A stretch of DNA of 64,000 nt, taken from NCBI GenBank assembly GCA_034769895.1, contig CM068368.1, positions 337,613,076 to 337,677,075 on the forward strand, given 5' to 3'. A program made the translations under genes and the position numbers. The stretch is from Magicicada septendecula (lineage: Eukaryota > Arthropoda > Insecta > Hemiptera > Cicadidae). Below the pieces are notes generated by a model that was not told the DNA's origin, ran no database searches, and saw nothing but the letters and a program-made list of their open reading frames with translations. Every line of letters begins with the position of its first letter. The first letter of the stretch is position 1. Shown here piece by piece: positions 1 through 10,490 of the stretch.

Positions 1-672
1 TTTGTTTAAGACGTTTTCCTTGGGTTCCAAGTTTCTGTTGTCTATAGAGGCCATAAGGTTGACTCTGTTTAGGGTAATTTTAATGTAAAATAATTTAGGC
101 TATAAGGGTCAGGAAACCTTAATTTTCTACTTCAGATTAAAGAAATTAACGTCTAATTTGACTATGTTACTTTACTATAGGAGACGTTAGGAGGAATAGA
201 TCATAAATTATCAATTTAATTCAGGACCCTAATAAATCTAGAGGTGAATATTTTACTCGCAAAAGGTAATAATTGCATCGTTTTATGATAGTTACAATGA
301 AAAAATGAAGTAGATGTAAATTAACGTATACTACAAACGAACTATTGAATATGAATTTTGAGATTGCCATGTGAAATGGAAATGTCAATAATTCAACCTC
401 ATTTTGTCTAAGCACATTTTATCGCAAGCTGTGTTTTGATTTTATTTGCCTGTTTGCTCTGATAACGTTTGTTGTGATTTTTTTGTTGAACGGTACTAAG
501 ACTGACACTTTAGGTAAAGATCGTCTTTTAAACTTATAATATTTTATAGTGTTAGTATGAAGATTTATCATTCAGAAACCCATGCAAAAGTAAAAACAAT
601 TTTAATGCATTTTATAGATGGACGTGGAATTGTAATTCAAAATAATCTTTTTCTGTGTATTTTGTGGCAACA
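1..672. other. AT-rich gene-free flank
   Basis: The stretch is AT-rich, without a reading frame that resembles a known protein and without clear repeats. Short open frames here have no recognisable domain. I see nothing else to annotate. Confidence 0.6.
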
Positions 673-678
673 GCGATT

Positions 679-723
<45 letters not shown>

Positions 724-1099
724 CGCTCTGGGCTTTGCGGTTGTGCGTCGCAGAGACGAACCGCACGGGAAACTGAGTTCCGAGCTACCTTCTGGAGCTC
801 CTGCCTCGTGGCCCTGCCCAAGTAGGGCGCGTGCTCTATAGCAGGCCGATTCTCGGCTGTTGTGCTAGCCTACGCTAGCGCAGTATGCACCGAGGGCGTT
901 TCCACGAATCACCTGGGCGTATACGGTACCTTCCCAGCCCAGTCACTAGAGGATTGCCTGGGAACCTCGCCGCACGTGCATAAAATTTGCGTGCAAGCCG
1001 CCTGAAAGTGTCGTCTAAGGAGCGGACGCCAAGTCCTCTCCTTAGAAGGCGAGATGAGAAGCGACGGGGGACTTTGGCCGCTAGCCGAAGCGATTCATT
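673..1099 (-). mobile_element. candidate retrocopy with poly(A) tail, minus strand
   Basis: A run of 43 T (681-723) on the plus strand reads as a poly(A) tail on the minus strand and abuts a GC-rich segment (724-1089) unlike the AT-rich left flank. The 10-mer GCGATTCATT occurs at 673-682, immediately left of the T run, and again at 1090-1099. That is the arrangement expected for a target-site duplication around a poly(A)-tailed insertion. No coding frame in the insert resembles a known protein and I see no clear pol III A/B boxes, so the source transcript is unknown. The GC-rich composition continues past 1099, which weakens the boundary; the 10-mer match could be chance. Confidence 0.35.
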
Positions 1100-1157
1100 A
1101 CGTCTGCTCTCCGGTACCAGCGACACGGCGCGTGACACCTGAAGAATACGGAGCGAG

Positions 1158-1187
1158 CCAATCAGCGATCCCGGTTAGTTAATAAAA
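1158..1187 (+). promoter_or_regulatory. CCAAT box and TATA-like element
   Basis: CCAAT lies at 1158-1162 and a TATA-like TTAATAAAA at 1179-1187, about 20 bp apart. This is the order found in animal replication-dependent histone promoters. It sits about 300 bp upstream of a consensus histone-type 3' stem-loop, so the two may bound one short transcription unit. Function is inferred only. Confidence 0.3.
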
Positions 1188-1204
1188 CCCGTGCCGGCAC
1201 AAAA

Positions 1205-1504
1205 TTTTGAGCGCACTCTTCATTGCCATCGGACGCACTTCATCTTCTCTCGTCTCTCGGACGACATAGACGCGGAGTCAGCCGGAAGGAACGGCCGAAG
1301 AATAGAACCGGCGTTCTTGCGTCTTCGCCCTCCAGTTCCGCGCCAGCGATGGATTTCGCTAGGCCGGCAACCGACTCTACAACCGATGCCGAAAGAAGAG
1401 GAGGACTGCAGTACGCCACGAACAGCGGGCACAGCCGCCGAACATCTCAGCGCGGCACGACCAACATCAGCTTTCTCGCCACCAGGTCCTTTTTAGGGCC
1501 ACCA
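1205..1504 (+). pseudogene. possible histone-type short transcription unit, no intact histone frame
   Basis: This GC-rich 300-bp segment lies between a CCAAT/TATA-like pair (1158-1187) and a histone-type stem-loop (1485-1500). Two overlapping plus-strand frames (from 1191 and 1223) stay open almost to the stem-loop, but neither translation resembles H1, H2A, H2B, H3 or H4. The distance is slightly too short for even an H4 gene. It could be a decayed histone gene, a histone-derived repeat, or a short non-coding RNA that borrowed histone 3' processing. I cannot choose between these from sequence alone. Confidence 0.3.
1485..1504 (+). terminator. histone-type mRNA 3' stem-loop
   Basis: The sequence GGTCCT-TTTT-AGGGCC followed by ACCA matches the metazoan histone stem-loop consensus GGYYCU-UUUN-AGRRCC-ACCA at every fixed position. 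It gives six base pairs, one of them a U-G pair. In histone mRNAs this hairpin binds SLBP and directs U7 snRNP cleavage a few bases downstream. The purine-rich downstream element is weak here. An exact match to such a constrained motif is unlikely by chance in a window of this size. Confidence 0.6.
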
Positions 1505-1650
1505 AAATAACTAAAGTGTACTATTGGCGCCATTTGTCATGCGGCAAGCCTTTTGTCCGGTGACAATTTATAACGTCAAAAATGATTAATATTTATTAAA
1601 TTAATATTCTAAATATTTTGTGTACCTCTTTAATCTATTATCAAAAGCAA

Positions 1651-1676
1651 GAAGAGCTGTCAATGGTCAGCTCTTC
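1651..1676. other. perfect 9-bp hairpin
   Basis: GAAGAGCTG (1651-1659) is exactly complementary to CAGCTCTTC (1668-1676) across an 8-nt loop. It lies about 150 bp beyond the histone-type stem-loop. A role is unknown. Confidence 0.5.
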
Positions 1677-2272
1677 ATAATCCTGTATGTGTGTTGTCAG
1701 CCAATTTCTTAAATGTTCGCTTAGTCGAACAGATTACAAATCTCCAATAAAAAAAATTAAATGATTAAACTTTTATTTAATATTAAAAATGATTAATTAA
1801 TTTTTTAGAATTTGAAATTAACTGTGTAACGAGGACTAGGTAGACTAGGTTTTCTACCTGTTTGTAGAAAGAGACGGAGCTATTCCATTGTTTTAGAAGC
1901 ATGTACTTGTACATTGGAAGTTGGAAGCCAAACAGCTACGCCAGGAGGCTTCAATTACTCTATTTCCATCGCAAATAAAATTTTATCTTTTTTTTTAATC
2001 GAGTCTATCTTTTCTTGCACCGAGTTTATATTGTATAGTAACAACGTTGTTCAGCGTTTAACTGAACCTCTCCCTGTACTGCACACATCAGAAGATTACG
2101 CTCAATCGAGTACGATTCTTAAAAACAAAGTGTTTGTTAACTAAAATATGTAAATATCCAGTTTCTCGGTCTTATTAATACATTTTTAATACAGTCACAT
2201 AAAATCTGGTTTACAAATATAACGTTTCAGAAGAAAGTTTTTGAGACAAAATAATGTATACTTACTTAGTAT

Positions 2273-2483
2273 TAACATTGAAAATGTTTATAAGGACGTG
2301 TCGCACATTTGCGGCCGATCGCTGGTGCGTTATCGAAAATGGGAACCGGTGAGTTTCCATAGAAACTACTTCTTTGTTGTCAATAACGTAGTACACATAT
2401 AAAACTTCGCTTATGAATGCGACTACATTTTATAATCTGTACATTGGTAAATGAAGAATGAATTCATAGATTGGTGAATGAAC

Positions 2484-2519
<36 letters not shown>

Positions 2520-2583
2520 TTTATTGAAGCATTTTCAATGCCCTTCTCTGTGCATTGCATTTGTGCAATGCCTGTACATTTTT
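2273..2583. mobile_element. insertion within the TAG-tailed repeat
   Basis: These about 310 bases are absent from the otherwise collinear copy at 10091-10490. CATTGAAAATG near the left end has its exact inverse CATTTTCAATG near 2530, and a TA array lies between them. No reading frame is recognisable. It may be a small MITE, or alternatively the segment deleted from the other copy. Confidence 0.35.
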
Positions 2584-2850
2584 TTACATAAGCCTTTAAA
2601 CAGATTTTTAATTTAAAGGTACATTCCAGATCAGTTTTTGCGTTTTCCTTACACACACAGAAATTGTATTTCGATTCTATTTATAGTAGGCCTAATAGAC
2701 CTGTCTTTGGTCCTACGTACTTGAACTCACTCCCACATAGTTAACTTATTTCAGTGATTTGTGCCGCTTGACTATCACGACACGTATTGCCAGTACTCAT
2801 AACACACATTTTCAAATTACGGTTCGCTCGATTAAAGGTTGTTAACGTAA

Positions 2851-2920
2851 TAGTAGTAGTAGTGGTGGTGGTGGTAGTAGTAGTAGTGGTGGTGGTAGTA
2901 GTATTAGTAGTAGTAGTAGT
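2851..2920 (+). repeat. (TAG)n/(TGG)n microsatellite tail
   Basis: A TAG array interrupted by TGG units forms the 3' end of the left repeat copy. Open frames through it encode only homopolymeric Leu/Pro or Val runs and are not genes. Confidence 0.9.
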
Positions 2921-2933
2921 AAAAGTTTGACAG

Positions 2934-5400
2934 TTTGCGAAGCAATTTTATTTACTACAGTATTTCTACTAAACGAATATAAAAAAACGACAATAGAGGT
3001 AATGAGGACAGTTTGTCCCAACTCATTCTTCCGCAGTAATCTAAAACCTATAAGCATTACAGCAGCCACGTAATTACCATATTTCCTTTCCAGTTGAATG
3101 GCGGTTTCTCTAAGTGGCCTAAATGAATAAATTATAGTTCACAGTAAGTTACTGTCTAAACCGTTTTAGTTTTGACGTGGACTCTGTGGAAAACAATTAG
3201 AGCCTACCTTGTGTTTTGGTTAGCTAGACTTAGGTTAGTAAATGGCCGCATAACAATAAGATTTAAATCCTGAGCGTTTGTTTACTTTCAGTTATTTCTT
3301 ATATCAAATTATAAATTTTACTTTTAATAATAAACAGATTGCTCTGAGGGACAATTTCATTTTCAGCCGAAAAGCGTTTGTTTGCGTCGTGTACAGATAG
3401 AAATTTTTGTGTCAAGCTGACTCAGACCCTCATCAAGTAGTCACTTAAAATTGATATTAAAATTTTCAGTCTCATTTCCACTGTTTTATTATTCTTCAGA
3501 ATTTAGACGTCCACAGTGAAAACATTTACTTCCTATTTTGTTTTGATAACGTTAGTATACCTACAGATTGACCCTTGAGATTTAATTACATGGATTTGTA
3601 AGTAACAGGTCGTAAAGATCATCGATTCATCTGCTCTTAGGAAATAACAATTTTTTTACCACGTATTTCTTTAAAGTTTTTAGACTGTAAATCTACTTTG
3701 ATTGATTTTCCCGCGTTTATTACTTTATTGTAATCAACTTTGTCTGTTAGCTTTCTCAATCCCGGTACTTAGGAAGGCGTCCAAAGTGAATCTAGAAGTT
3801 ATACATTAACACGTATGGTGTTTGGGTTCGAACGTATTGGCTGATGTATTGAAAGACAAATACATAATACAGCAAGTATTGGAGACGGGGAGACGCCGAA
3901 ACTTTATTTGAATGTCAACAAAGACTGTAACAATGTATCCAATGTTTACTTGCTTATGTGTTGTTAAATTGTTTACTGAAATACAAAATTTTATATCTTA
4001 AGGAAAAATACACTTACTTACACACGTATAAGAAGAATTCCGAAGAATATAGTCTCTATCTCCTTATACGTATGAATCAGAAAGAGGGTAGTTTTCGTAA
4101 AAAGGTGATGCGCGCACCTTCACCCTCACACAACCGTAGATAATTAATTAAAATTGTTATCCGTTATCGTTATAGAGTTTGCTTTTATAACGATCGTAAT
4201 TGTTAAATTATATTTTATTATTAGTCGACGGCTCCCACTGGCCGAGTTGGCGAGTGCTCTGTAAACACATGTAATACACAATGTTACAGTGACAATCAGT
4301 GATAAACATGCGCAAAATATTATCATTATCAACGTCGCCCCTTATTACTTATCAACAGCTTCATATCAGTATAACCGTATATAATTAGAGTGTACGGAAT
4401 TCATGCTCACCTGTTCACTGTCGCTACACCTTTTTGGCAGCACAAGTAACCATAATTTTTTATACCTTACTTAAATTTTTATTATTACATTAGTTTATAT
4501 TATCATTACAATTAAATTATTAATTTTATTATTATTAAAAATAATAGGAGTAGTGAAAATACTATTTGACATGTGTGTGATTTTGTAAACGACGTAATAA
4601 TGTAAAATAAGGTGTAAGGCAATATTTTTTATCTTATCGTTATTGATATTGATACCGTGTTACTCAAGAAAAGTGCTCGGGTTTTGTTTAGTTTTTTTGC
4701 CAACTAAACTCTCTCAAGCTTAGTAAGTACAAAATAGTATTCATTCGCTTACTTGTTTTATTTTTCTTATGCGTTTGACTACATATGACGCGAACTCAGA
4801 CAATCTGGTCAGAATCCACGATAACAAAATTAACTGTGATAACTTGTTAGTTAAGCCGAACTTGGTCTTCATATATATGTTCTTCAAATATACGTAGATA
4901 TAAACAGTAACTTGTGTTGTTGCAGAGTTTATTGAAATACAGAATTTTATGTGGTTAGAAAAAATTGAGATACATTCAAATATACACATACATATCCCCT
5001 AAACCCGTAGAACATACTTAACCAGTAAGAGGGTGGTGATTTTTGTAATAAACATGAATATATTGTATTCACATGTTATTACAAACAACTTTTAATTTCT
5101 TCCGTTAGTAAAAAACTAATTCATACTTGCTGAAGGGATTAATTATTTTTGTGATAATTTTGATATAACTGCAAGAATCTTTAGAATGTTTTATTTACAA
5201 CTTTAGACACACACGTACACTCATTCCTTCGATGTTATAATCTTACACCCTCAATAACGTTAATATAAATAATTCTGTAAACTTTTTTGCTATAAGAATG
5301 TAACTTAAGATAAAATATATTTACGAATTTTTAAAAGTTTATAAATTTATGGGAACGGAAGGTCGTTTGTGTTAAATATTTTTGTTTGTATAGAATTGAC
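2934..5400. other. gene-free AT-rich stretch
   Basis: No reading frame here resembles a protein family. Short frames such as those at 3958-4143 and 4741-4989 have the composition of random AT-rich DNA. I see no RNA gene or strong repeat. Confidence 0.55.
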
Positions 5401-5460
5401 AACAAATTATGCTGACGAATCAAATACCTTGATTGAACATAATAACTGTACGGATACCTA

Positions 5461-5840
5461 AGGTTTCAGTCTCGAAGAATGTAGTACGATTGACGAAGAG
5501 ATAACTCGAAACAGAAATTAATAATGATTTGCTGCTTGTTATTGCATTTTGATTGTTAGATCAAAAGCTAAGATTATTTTAACAGTTATAGGTATTACTT
5601 GTTAAACTATTGTTCATTTGATAACTGAAAATTGAGTATTTGGCTACTTGATTAACATTCATCGCTTGATAATAGTCAGTAATAGCTCGTACTTTATATT
5701 CACACACTCTTATATACGTATAACTTTGATTATTGATTTAAAAAATTACGATCAAGGGTTTCAAAAATTTCCATTGGTTATATCTTATAGAAGAACTGTG
5801 TCTCGGATTGGTAGATTGTTCTTAAGAAAATTTTATTTTT
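5461..5840 (+). repeat. diverged direct duplication, copy 1
   Basis: Several blocks recur about 0.88-0.95 kb downstream: GACGAAGAGATAACTCG at about 5492 and 6376, GTTATAGGTATTACTT at 5585 and 6537, and GATTTAAAAAATTAC at about 5733 and 6592. Order and strand are conserved with small indels between blocks. No protein is encoded in either copy. A local segmental duplication, or two copies of an unrecognised repeat, would both explain it. Confidence 0.6.
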
Positions 5841-6343
5841 ACTCCTTTTATCCTAAATTATTCTTAGATACAGTAACTTTCATTTTTATTTAAGTATTAA
5901 TTTTGTATATTAGTAAAAATCAAACATCAAAAGGAAAATATTTACAACCACTGTTGTAAAATATTTCTAATCAACCACTGAATTATTAACATATAATTTA
6001 TTTTATTAGCGATAGACCTAATATTTTTATTAAATTAAAATTTTTAAATATTAGTGTGACTGTATTATACTTTACATACAAACATACTTTACAATGTGTA
6101 GCGTGTTAATCAAATGTTATTAAGAAGCTACGTTTGTGGTAAAAAGTCAAGACATCGGTTTTTATAATTTTTTCTAAAATAAATCACAGCAATTTTATCC
6201 TTCAGCGATGTTAATTTTATTCGGTACACATCGATTAGTGACAACAGTGTGGACTGTTACATTCAATGTGTTTTGTGTTTTAGGAAAACCTACGGAATAA
6301 CGGCTATTATTAGGCCCATGTTGCAAGTGGAAATTCAATACCT

Positions 6344-6700
6344 CAGGTTTCATTCCGGAAGGATGTAGTAATATTGACGAAGAGATAACTCGCAATAGAA
6401 ATTAATAATGATTTGCTACTTGTTATTGCACTTTGATCGTCATAATTTGTTGTATTATGGTAAATAATAGCATTGTTTTTTTTTATCTTTAGTACATTAG
6501 GCCTCTCTGAAGCCAATAACTAAGTTTATTTTAGCAGTTATAGGTATTACTTCTTAAAATATTGTTCATTTGATAACTGAATATTGTTTTTTGATTTAAA
6601 AAATTACAAACAAGAATTTCAAAAAGTTTATCTTTTAGTGTGTGTCTGGACGGTAGACTGTTTTTAAGAAAACTTTAATCTTTCCCCTCCTTTTCTTCTA
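6344..6700 (+). repeat. diverged direct duplication, copy 2
   Basis: This is the downstream partner of 5461-5840, with the same blocks in the same order. It carries about 70 extra bases near 6440-6530. The reading frames across it (6195-6395, 6664-6861, minus) do not resemble known proteins. Confidence 0.6.
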
Positions 6701-9260
6701 ACGTCTCTAAGTAAAGTGAAAACAAAGAATAAAAAACTGTAGCTATGTTTCACATGACAGAAAACGGAACTGTTTAAGTCAGTTAAAATAGTCTCTAAAG
6801 TTTTACCCGAAGAAGCACGTTTCTTGGCCGCACGGTCTCGCAGAGGCTTCAAGGGTATCAAGTATCACCACCCTGTCTCACAAAGTAGCCATCAATCCCA
6901 CGAGCATCTTGACCGCTTCAGAGTAACTTGGTTCAGTATTTATTTCAATAACACTGTCGTCATCTGAACGGTCTTCTTATTGGGTTTGAACGAGCACTAG
7001 CTTGATACCGTTTATCACACTACTTCAAATTAGGCCATTTTCCTGCGCCCAATGGGATCACATCGATGTTGTTCTACTTTATAGACTTCTAAGTCTCCCT
7101 TTTTAACGCCTCTGCGTGATAGTGTGCCACATGGTTCGAGACATTTTCTTCTTCTACATTCTATTACTTTTGTTTTCTGCTTTGCTGATGTTGTTTGACA
7201 AAAGCATCAACAGCAGCAGTAGCAGCAGCAGAAACAACAACAATAAAATAATAATACATCAATAACCTAAAAACATGAGTACTAATAAACCAATACATTT
7301 ACAAACCAATAAAGTGTTATCTTTATGTTTGATGTGTGTATGAAATGGATTACGCTATTTAAAAAAATGATTGGATTTAGACATTTTATATTTTACATGT
7401 ACAGAAAAAAGTTAAAGTCAAAATTATATTGATTTAGTTGTGAACTGAATGGAAAAGGAATAAAATAAAACAACTGGTGACACGAGTAAGCATTGCCATC
7501 AGTAATACTGCCAAGCAGAGGTTTAGTGTATTGTAATACGTAATCCTCCAAATAGTACGAACAAAACTAGCTTATGCAAGAGACAATGATGCTGCTAATT
7601 TAAGGAAAATTGGATTTAAAACACACACAAAATCATAGCTCTGAATCACGAATAAACAGAGATGAGAAACGATTAGTTCCTTAAATGAGGGGATTCAATG
7701 GAGCAAAATGATGATCTGTTGTAAAGCATTTAGGAGGATAGATGAGAAAATAGATTGTAGAGAAAACTCATTAAAAAAATTAATTTAGACATAATAGGAA
7801 CGTGGATACTTTATTAAGGAGGAAAGTGACGGATAAAATGCTAAGCTAAGGAACAGTTGGGTGCAGAAATTACCTGAGACTTTGGAGTTACTAACTGTAG
7901 CCCATACAGTTATGATCATACTACACAGATGTGCATTTTGCTAGGTATTTGCAGTTTATACTATTGCATAAGGTTTATGAGGGCTATTCTAAATCTAACA
8001 TCCAGTTTGCTTCTATACACAAACTAATTGTCATACAAACACAGTGCAGCCACAGTAGCGGCTAGTATACTCTTACATTATTACATGCAAATTTGCAGGT
8101 CATTTTCTTACTTTCTGTTTGAATAGTGACCGACGAAACATGGAGCCTGTCACTGACTGCGCGATGGTGATCGTTGGTATGTCCTATCTTCTGCTGGGTA
8201 CGTTCGGGATTGTGCCCTGAACTGGTGGACGGAATCGGACGACGAGGTTCTCGGTCGGTGGAGTGAAACCGTCCGGTGCTGCCAGGATCGTTGTCCTAAT
8301 CGATCCCTCCCTGTCAACCACCTTTGGATGAAATATTGTAAGATGCCGGAGACCCACCAGTATGGGCTAGAGGGTTAAAGTCTGCGTTCCTGAAACGTTT
8401 TTACTTCAGGGAAGTTCACAGACAGAAATAGAAAAAGATAGCGAATCGAGATTGAACACCTGCAGACAACATCCGGACATCGTGTCACCTACCTGATGGT
8501 CTGGCTGTGCTATGACAAGAATGAATATCTCATTAATGACGTCACCTATTGGCCTGGCACCTTGGCACCGTTTTTCAACGAGGAACAGCAAAAGTCGTTG
8601 CAACGATATAAATGCTTGTATGTGGGTGTTGATTTACGTGTAAGTCTACATAAATATTGTATAGACTATAACAAAATATTTTTACATATTTTAGCATTTC
8701 TTTACCGAAAATTAATTTTCGAATAGTGCTCGTATTTTTTAATAAAATAGTAATTATACCTGTATTATAGTATAATAGTATATAGCCTGTAATAGTAATA
8801 GAAGCCTGTGCTTCATGTGGTTTGGAAATAAAAATTTTGTATACATATTGTGCATATTGTAAAAATTTTGCTTCAGTTGAAAGGTGAGTAGCAAATATCT
8901 TACGGTAATTTTGATCTATAACGTTTGTTCAGTGTTAAATGAATATGCGCATTTTAATATTGCAGACTGTGTCGTAACGTTTGCGAGGAATTAAATTTAA
9001 GTTTATTTCTCAACCTTTCATATATTTACTTGCAGTCTCATCATCTGTAGCTTAAAATCTGTATCTGCATTTCAGAGCGATAAAGTTTGCAAAGGGTGGT
9101 ATCGTGCGTTTCATGTAACGAAATTGCTACTTGTACTGCACACCCATAAACAACAATTGTCGCGTACACTTTTATGGTAATATGTCGCGCAATTCTTTCA
9201 AATTGGCGTCATTGTTCTAAACAACATTGTTTTAACATATTTTCCCGCAAAATCAGTGTT
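6701..9260. other. gene-free stretch with a CAG/CAA-rich patch
   Basis: A CAGCAGTAGCAGCAGCAG-type low-complexity patch lies near 7205-7250. A less AT-rich segment at about 8110-8600 has a 76-codon plus-strand frame (8496-8726) with no recognisable domain. I see no supported gene. Confidence 0.5.
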
Positions 9261-9263
9261 AAA

Positions 9264-9640
9264 TTAGTACTTGATATTTCCGCAACAACAGCAGTGTGCG
9301 AATGAGTTGGAACGTTGATTCTCTCTCTCTCCTACATCCTTTGTTGGGCCCTGGGCCTCCTTCAATTTTTCCCCCCATTCCCTTCTGTCAGTAGCCATCC
9401 TCCTCCAGGAACGCACTTTCAATATTTCTTTTGCATTCTCATCCACCGCATCCTCCCATCTTCTCCTTGGTCTTCCCTCTGGTCTTTTTCCGTGGATTCT
9501 GCTATTCAATAGTTTTCGTGGTATTATGTCTTCTCCCATCCTGGCTACATGACCATGCAACCATAACAACCGTTCCACTAAACACAAAAGCCTTGCGGTA
9601 TGCCTTGGTCCTTTACGGACTGTGGAGCAGAGGTTTATTT
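9264..9640 (-). pseudogene. LINE reverse transcriptase C-terminal tail
   Basis: The minus-strand translation (107 codons from 9587) contains HGHVARM, then IPRKLL, GRPRRRWEDAV and a Trp/Arg-rich end. This is the typical C-terminal tail of non-LTR retrotransposon ORF2 proteins, downstream of the RT domain. Upstream of 9640 the homology is lost, so this is a 5'-truncated copy, as LINEs commonly leave. The same tail type occurs at 20.75-20.96 kb and 36.8-37.3 kb on the plus strand. The truncated piece cannot encode an active protein. Confidence 0.75.
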
Positions 9641-9669
9641 TTATTTGATTTCTGTTTATGTTAAATACA

Positions 9670-10086
9670 TCAACTTGAAACCATCTATATTACTGTTTAT
9701 GCTTAAATATTTTCCTGTCATTCCATATTACAGAATCACACGTAATTAACTCAACACTTGTTTACTACATGTAATAATCTTAGTATGAAAGTTTCAAAAG
9801 CCCCATTGAATGTATGCTCTTACCTACTCCATACTGTACTATTGAGCACCTAGTGACTTATGCATTTTCAGGAGTACTTTCACACCCAAAGCCAAAGTAG
9901 CCCTTGACCTCTATTCGCCCATGGCCCTCAAAGTATAAAGCAGAAGGAAAAAGCTTGGTTATATGTAACACTCGGTCACAGAGTCTTGAAGGTAATGTTT
10001 GCATTTAAATAACACAGAATGTCTGAGTGTAACATTGCTCCTTGCACAATAAACAATAAAATTTGTAACAATGTAGTAAAATAAAA
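9670..10086. other. gene-free stretch
   Basis: Between the LINE fragment and the CTA array I see no gene or repeat that can be supported. Confidence 0.5.
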
Positions 10087-10089
10087 ATA

Positions 10090-10090
<1 letters not shown>

Positions 10091-10161
<71 letters not shown>

Positions 10162-10490
10162 GTTAACAACCTTTAATCGAGCGAACCGTAATTTCAAAAT
10201 GTGTGTTATGAGTACTGGCAATACGTGTCGGGATAGTCAAGCGGCACAAATCACTGAAATAAGTTAACTATGTGGGAGTGAGTTCAAGTACCTACCTACC
10301 AAGGACAGATCTATTAGGCCTACTATAAATAGAATAGAAATACAATTTCTGTGTGTGTAAGGAAAACGCAAAAACTGATCTGGAATGCACCTTTAAATTA
10401 CAAATCTGTTTAAAGGCTTATGTAAAAATACTAAATAAGTATACATTATTTTGTCTCAAAAACTTTCTCCCGAAACGTTATATTAATTAA
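10091..10490 (-). repeat. TAG-tailed interspersed repeat, right copy
   Basis: In minus orientation this is the same repeat as 2217-2933, lacking its internal 310-bp segment. Its tail is a nearly pure (CTA)n array at 10091-10161, (TAG)n on the coding strand, of about 23 units. The two copies form an inverted pair separated by about 7.2 kb. Frames through the array give only polyvaline. Confidence 0.7.

Larger units (their letters stand above)
2217..2933 (+). repeat. TAG-tailed interspersed repeat, left copy
   Basis: This segment matches the reverse complement of 10091-10490 almost base for base, from the TATAACGTTTC start through the shared stretch ending in GTTGTTAACG. Both copies end in a (TAG)n array. 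The left copy carries about 310 extra bases at 2273-2583. No coding frame is recognisable, so it is probably a non-autonomous retroelement or the 3' untranslated end of a LINE. A LINE 3' end at 36.8-37.3 kb also terminates in (TAG)n, which suggests but does not prove a shared machinery. Confidence 0.65.

Noticed and set aside
557..841. 94-codon frame with a long Phe run
   Set aside because: The Phe run is the T43 homopolymer and the rest has no family resemblance.
875..1138. Arg-rich minus frame with RYRIRPG, reminiscent of a histone H3 segment
   Set aside because: The neighbouring residues do not align with H3 and the order is wrong; judged coincidence.
7200..7260. CAG/CAA tract as a possible CRISPR-like or coding repeat
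   Set aside because: It is a simple trinucleotide patch without spaced repeats or a reading frame of note.
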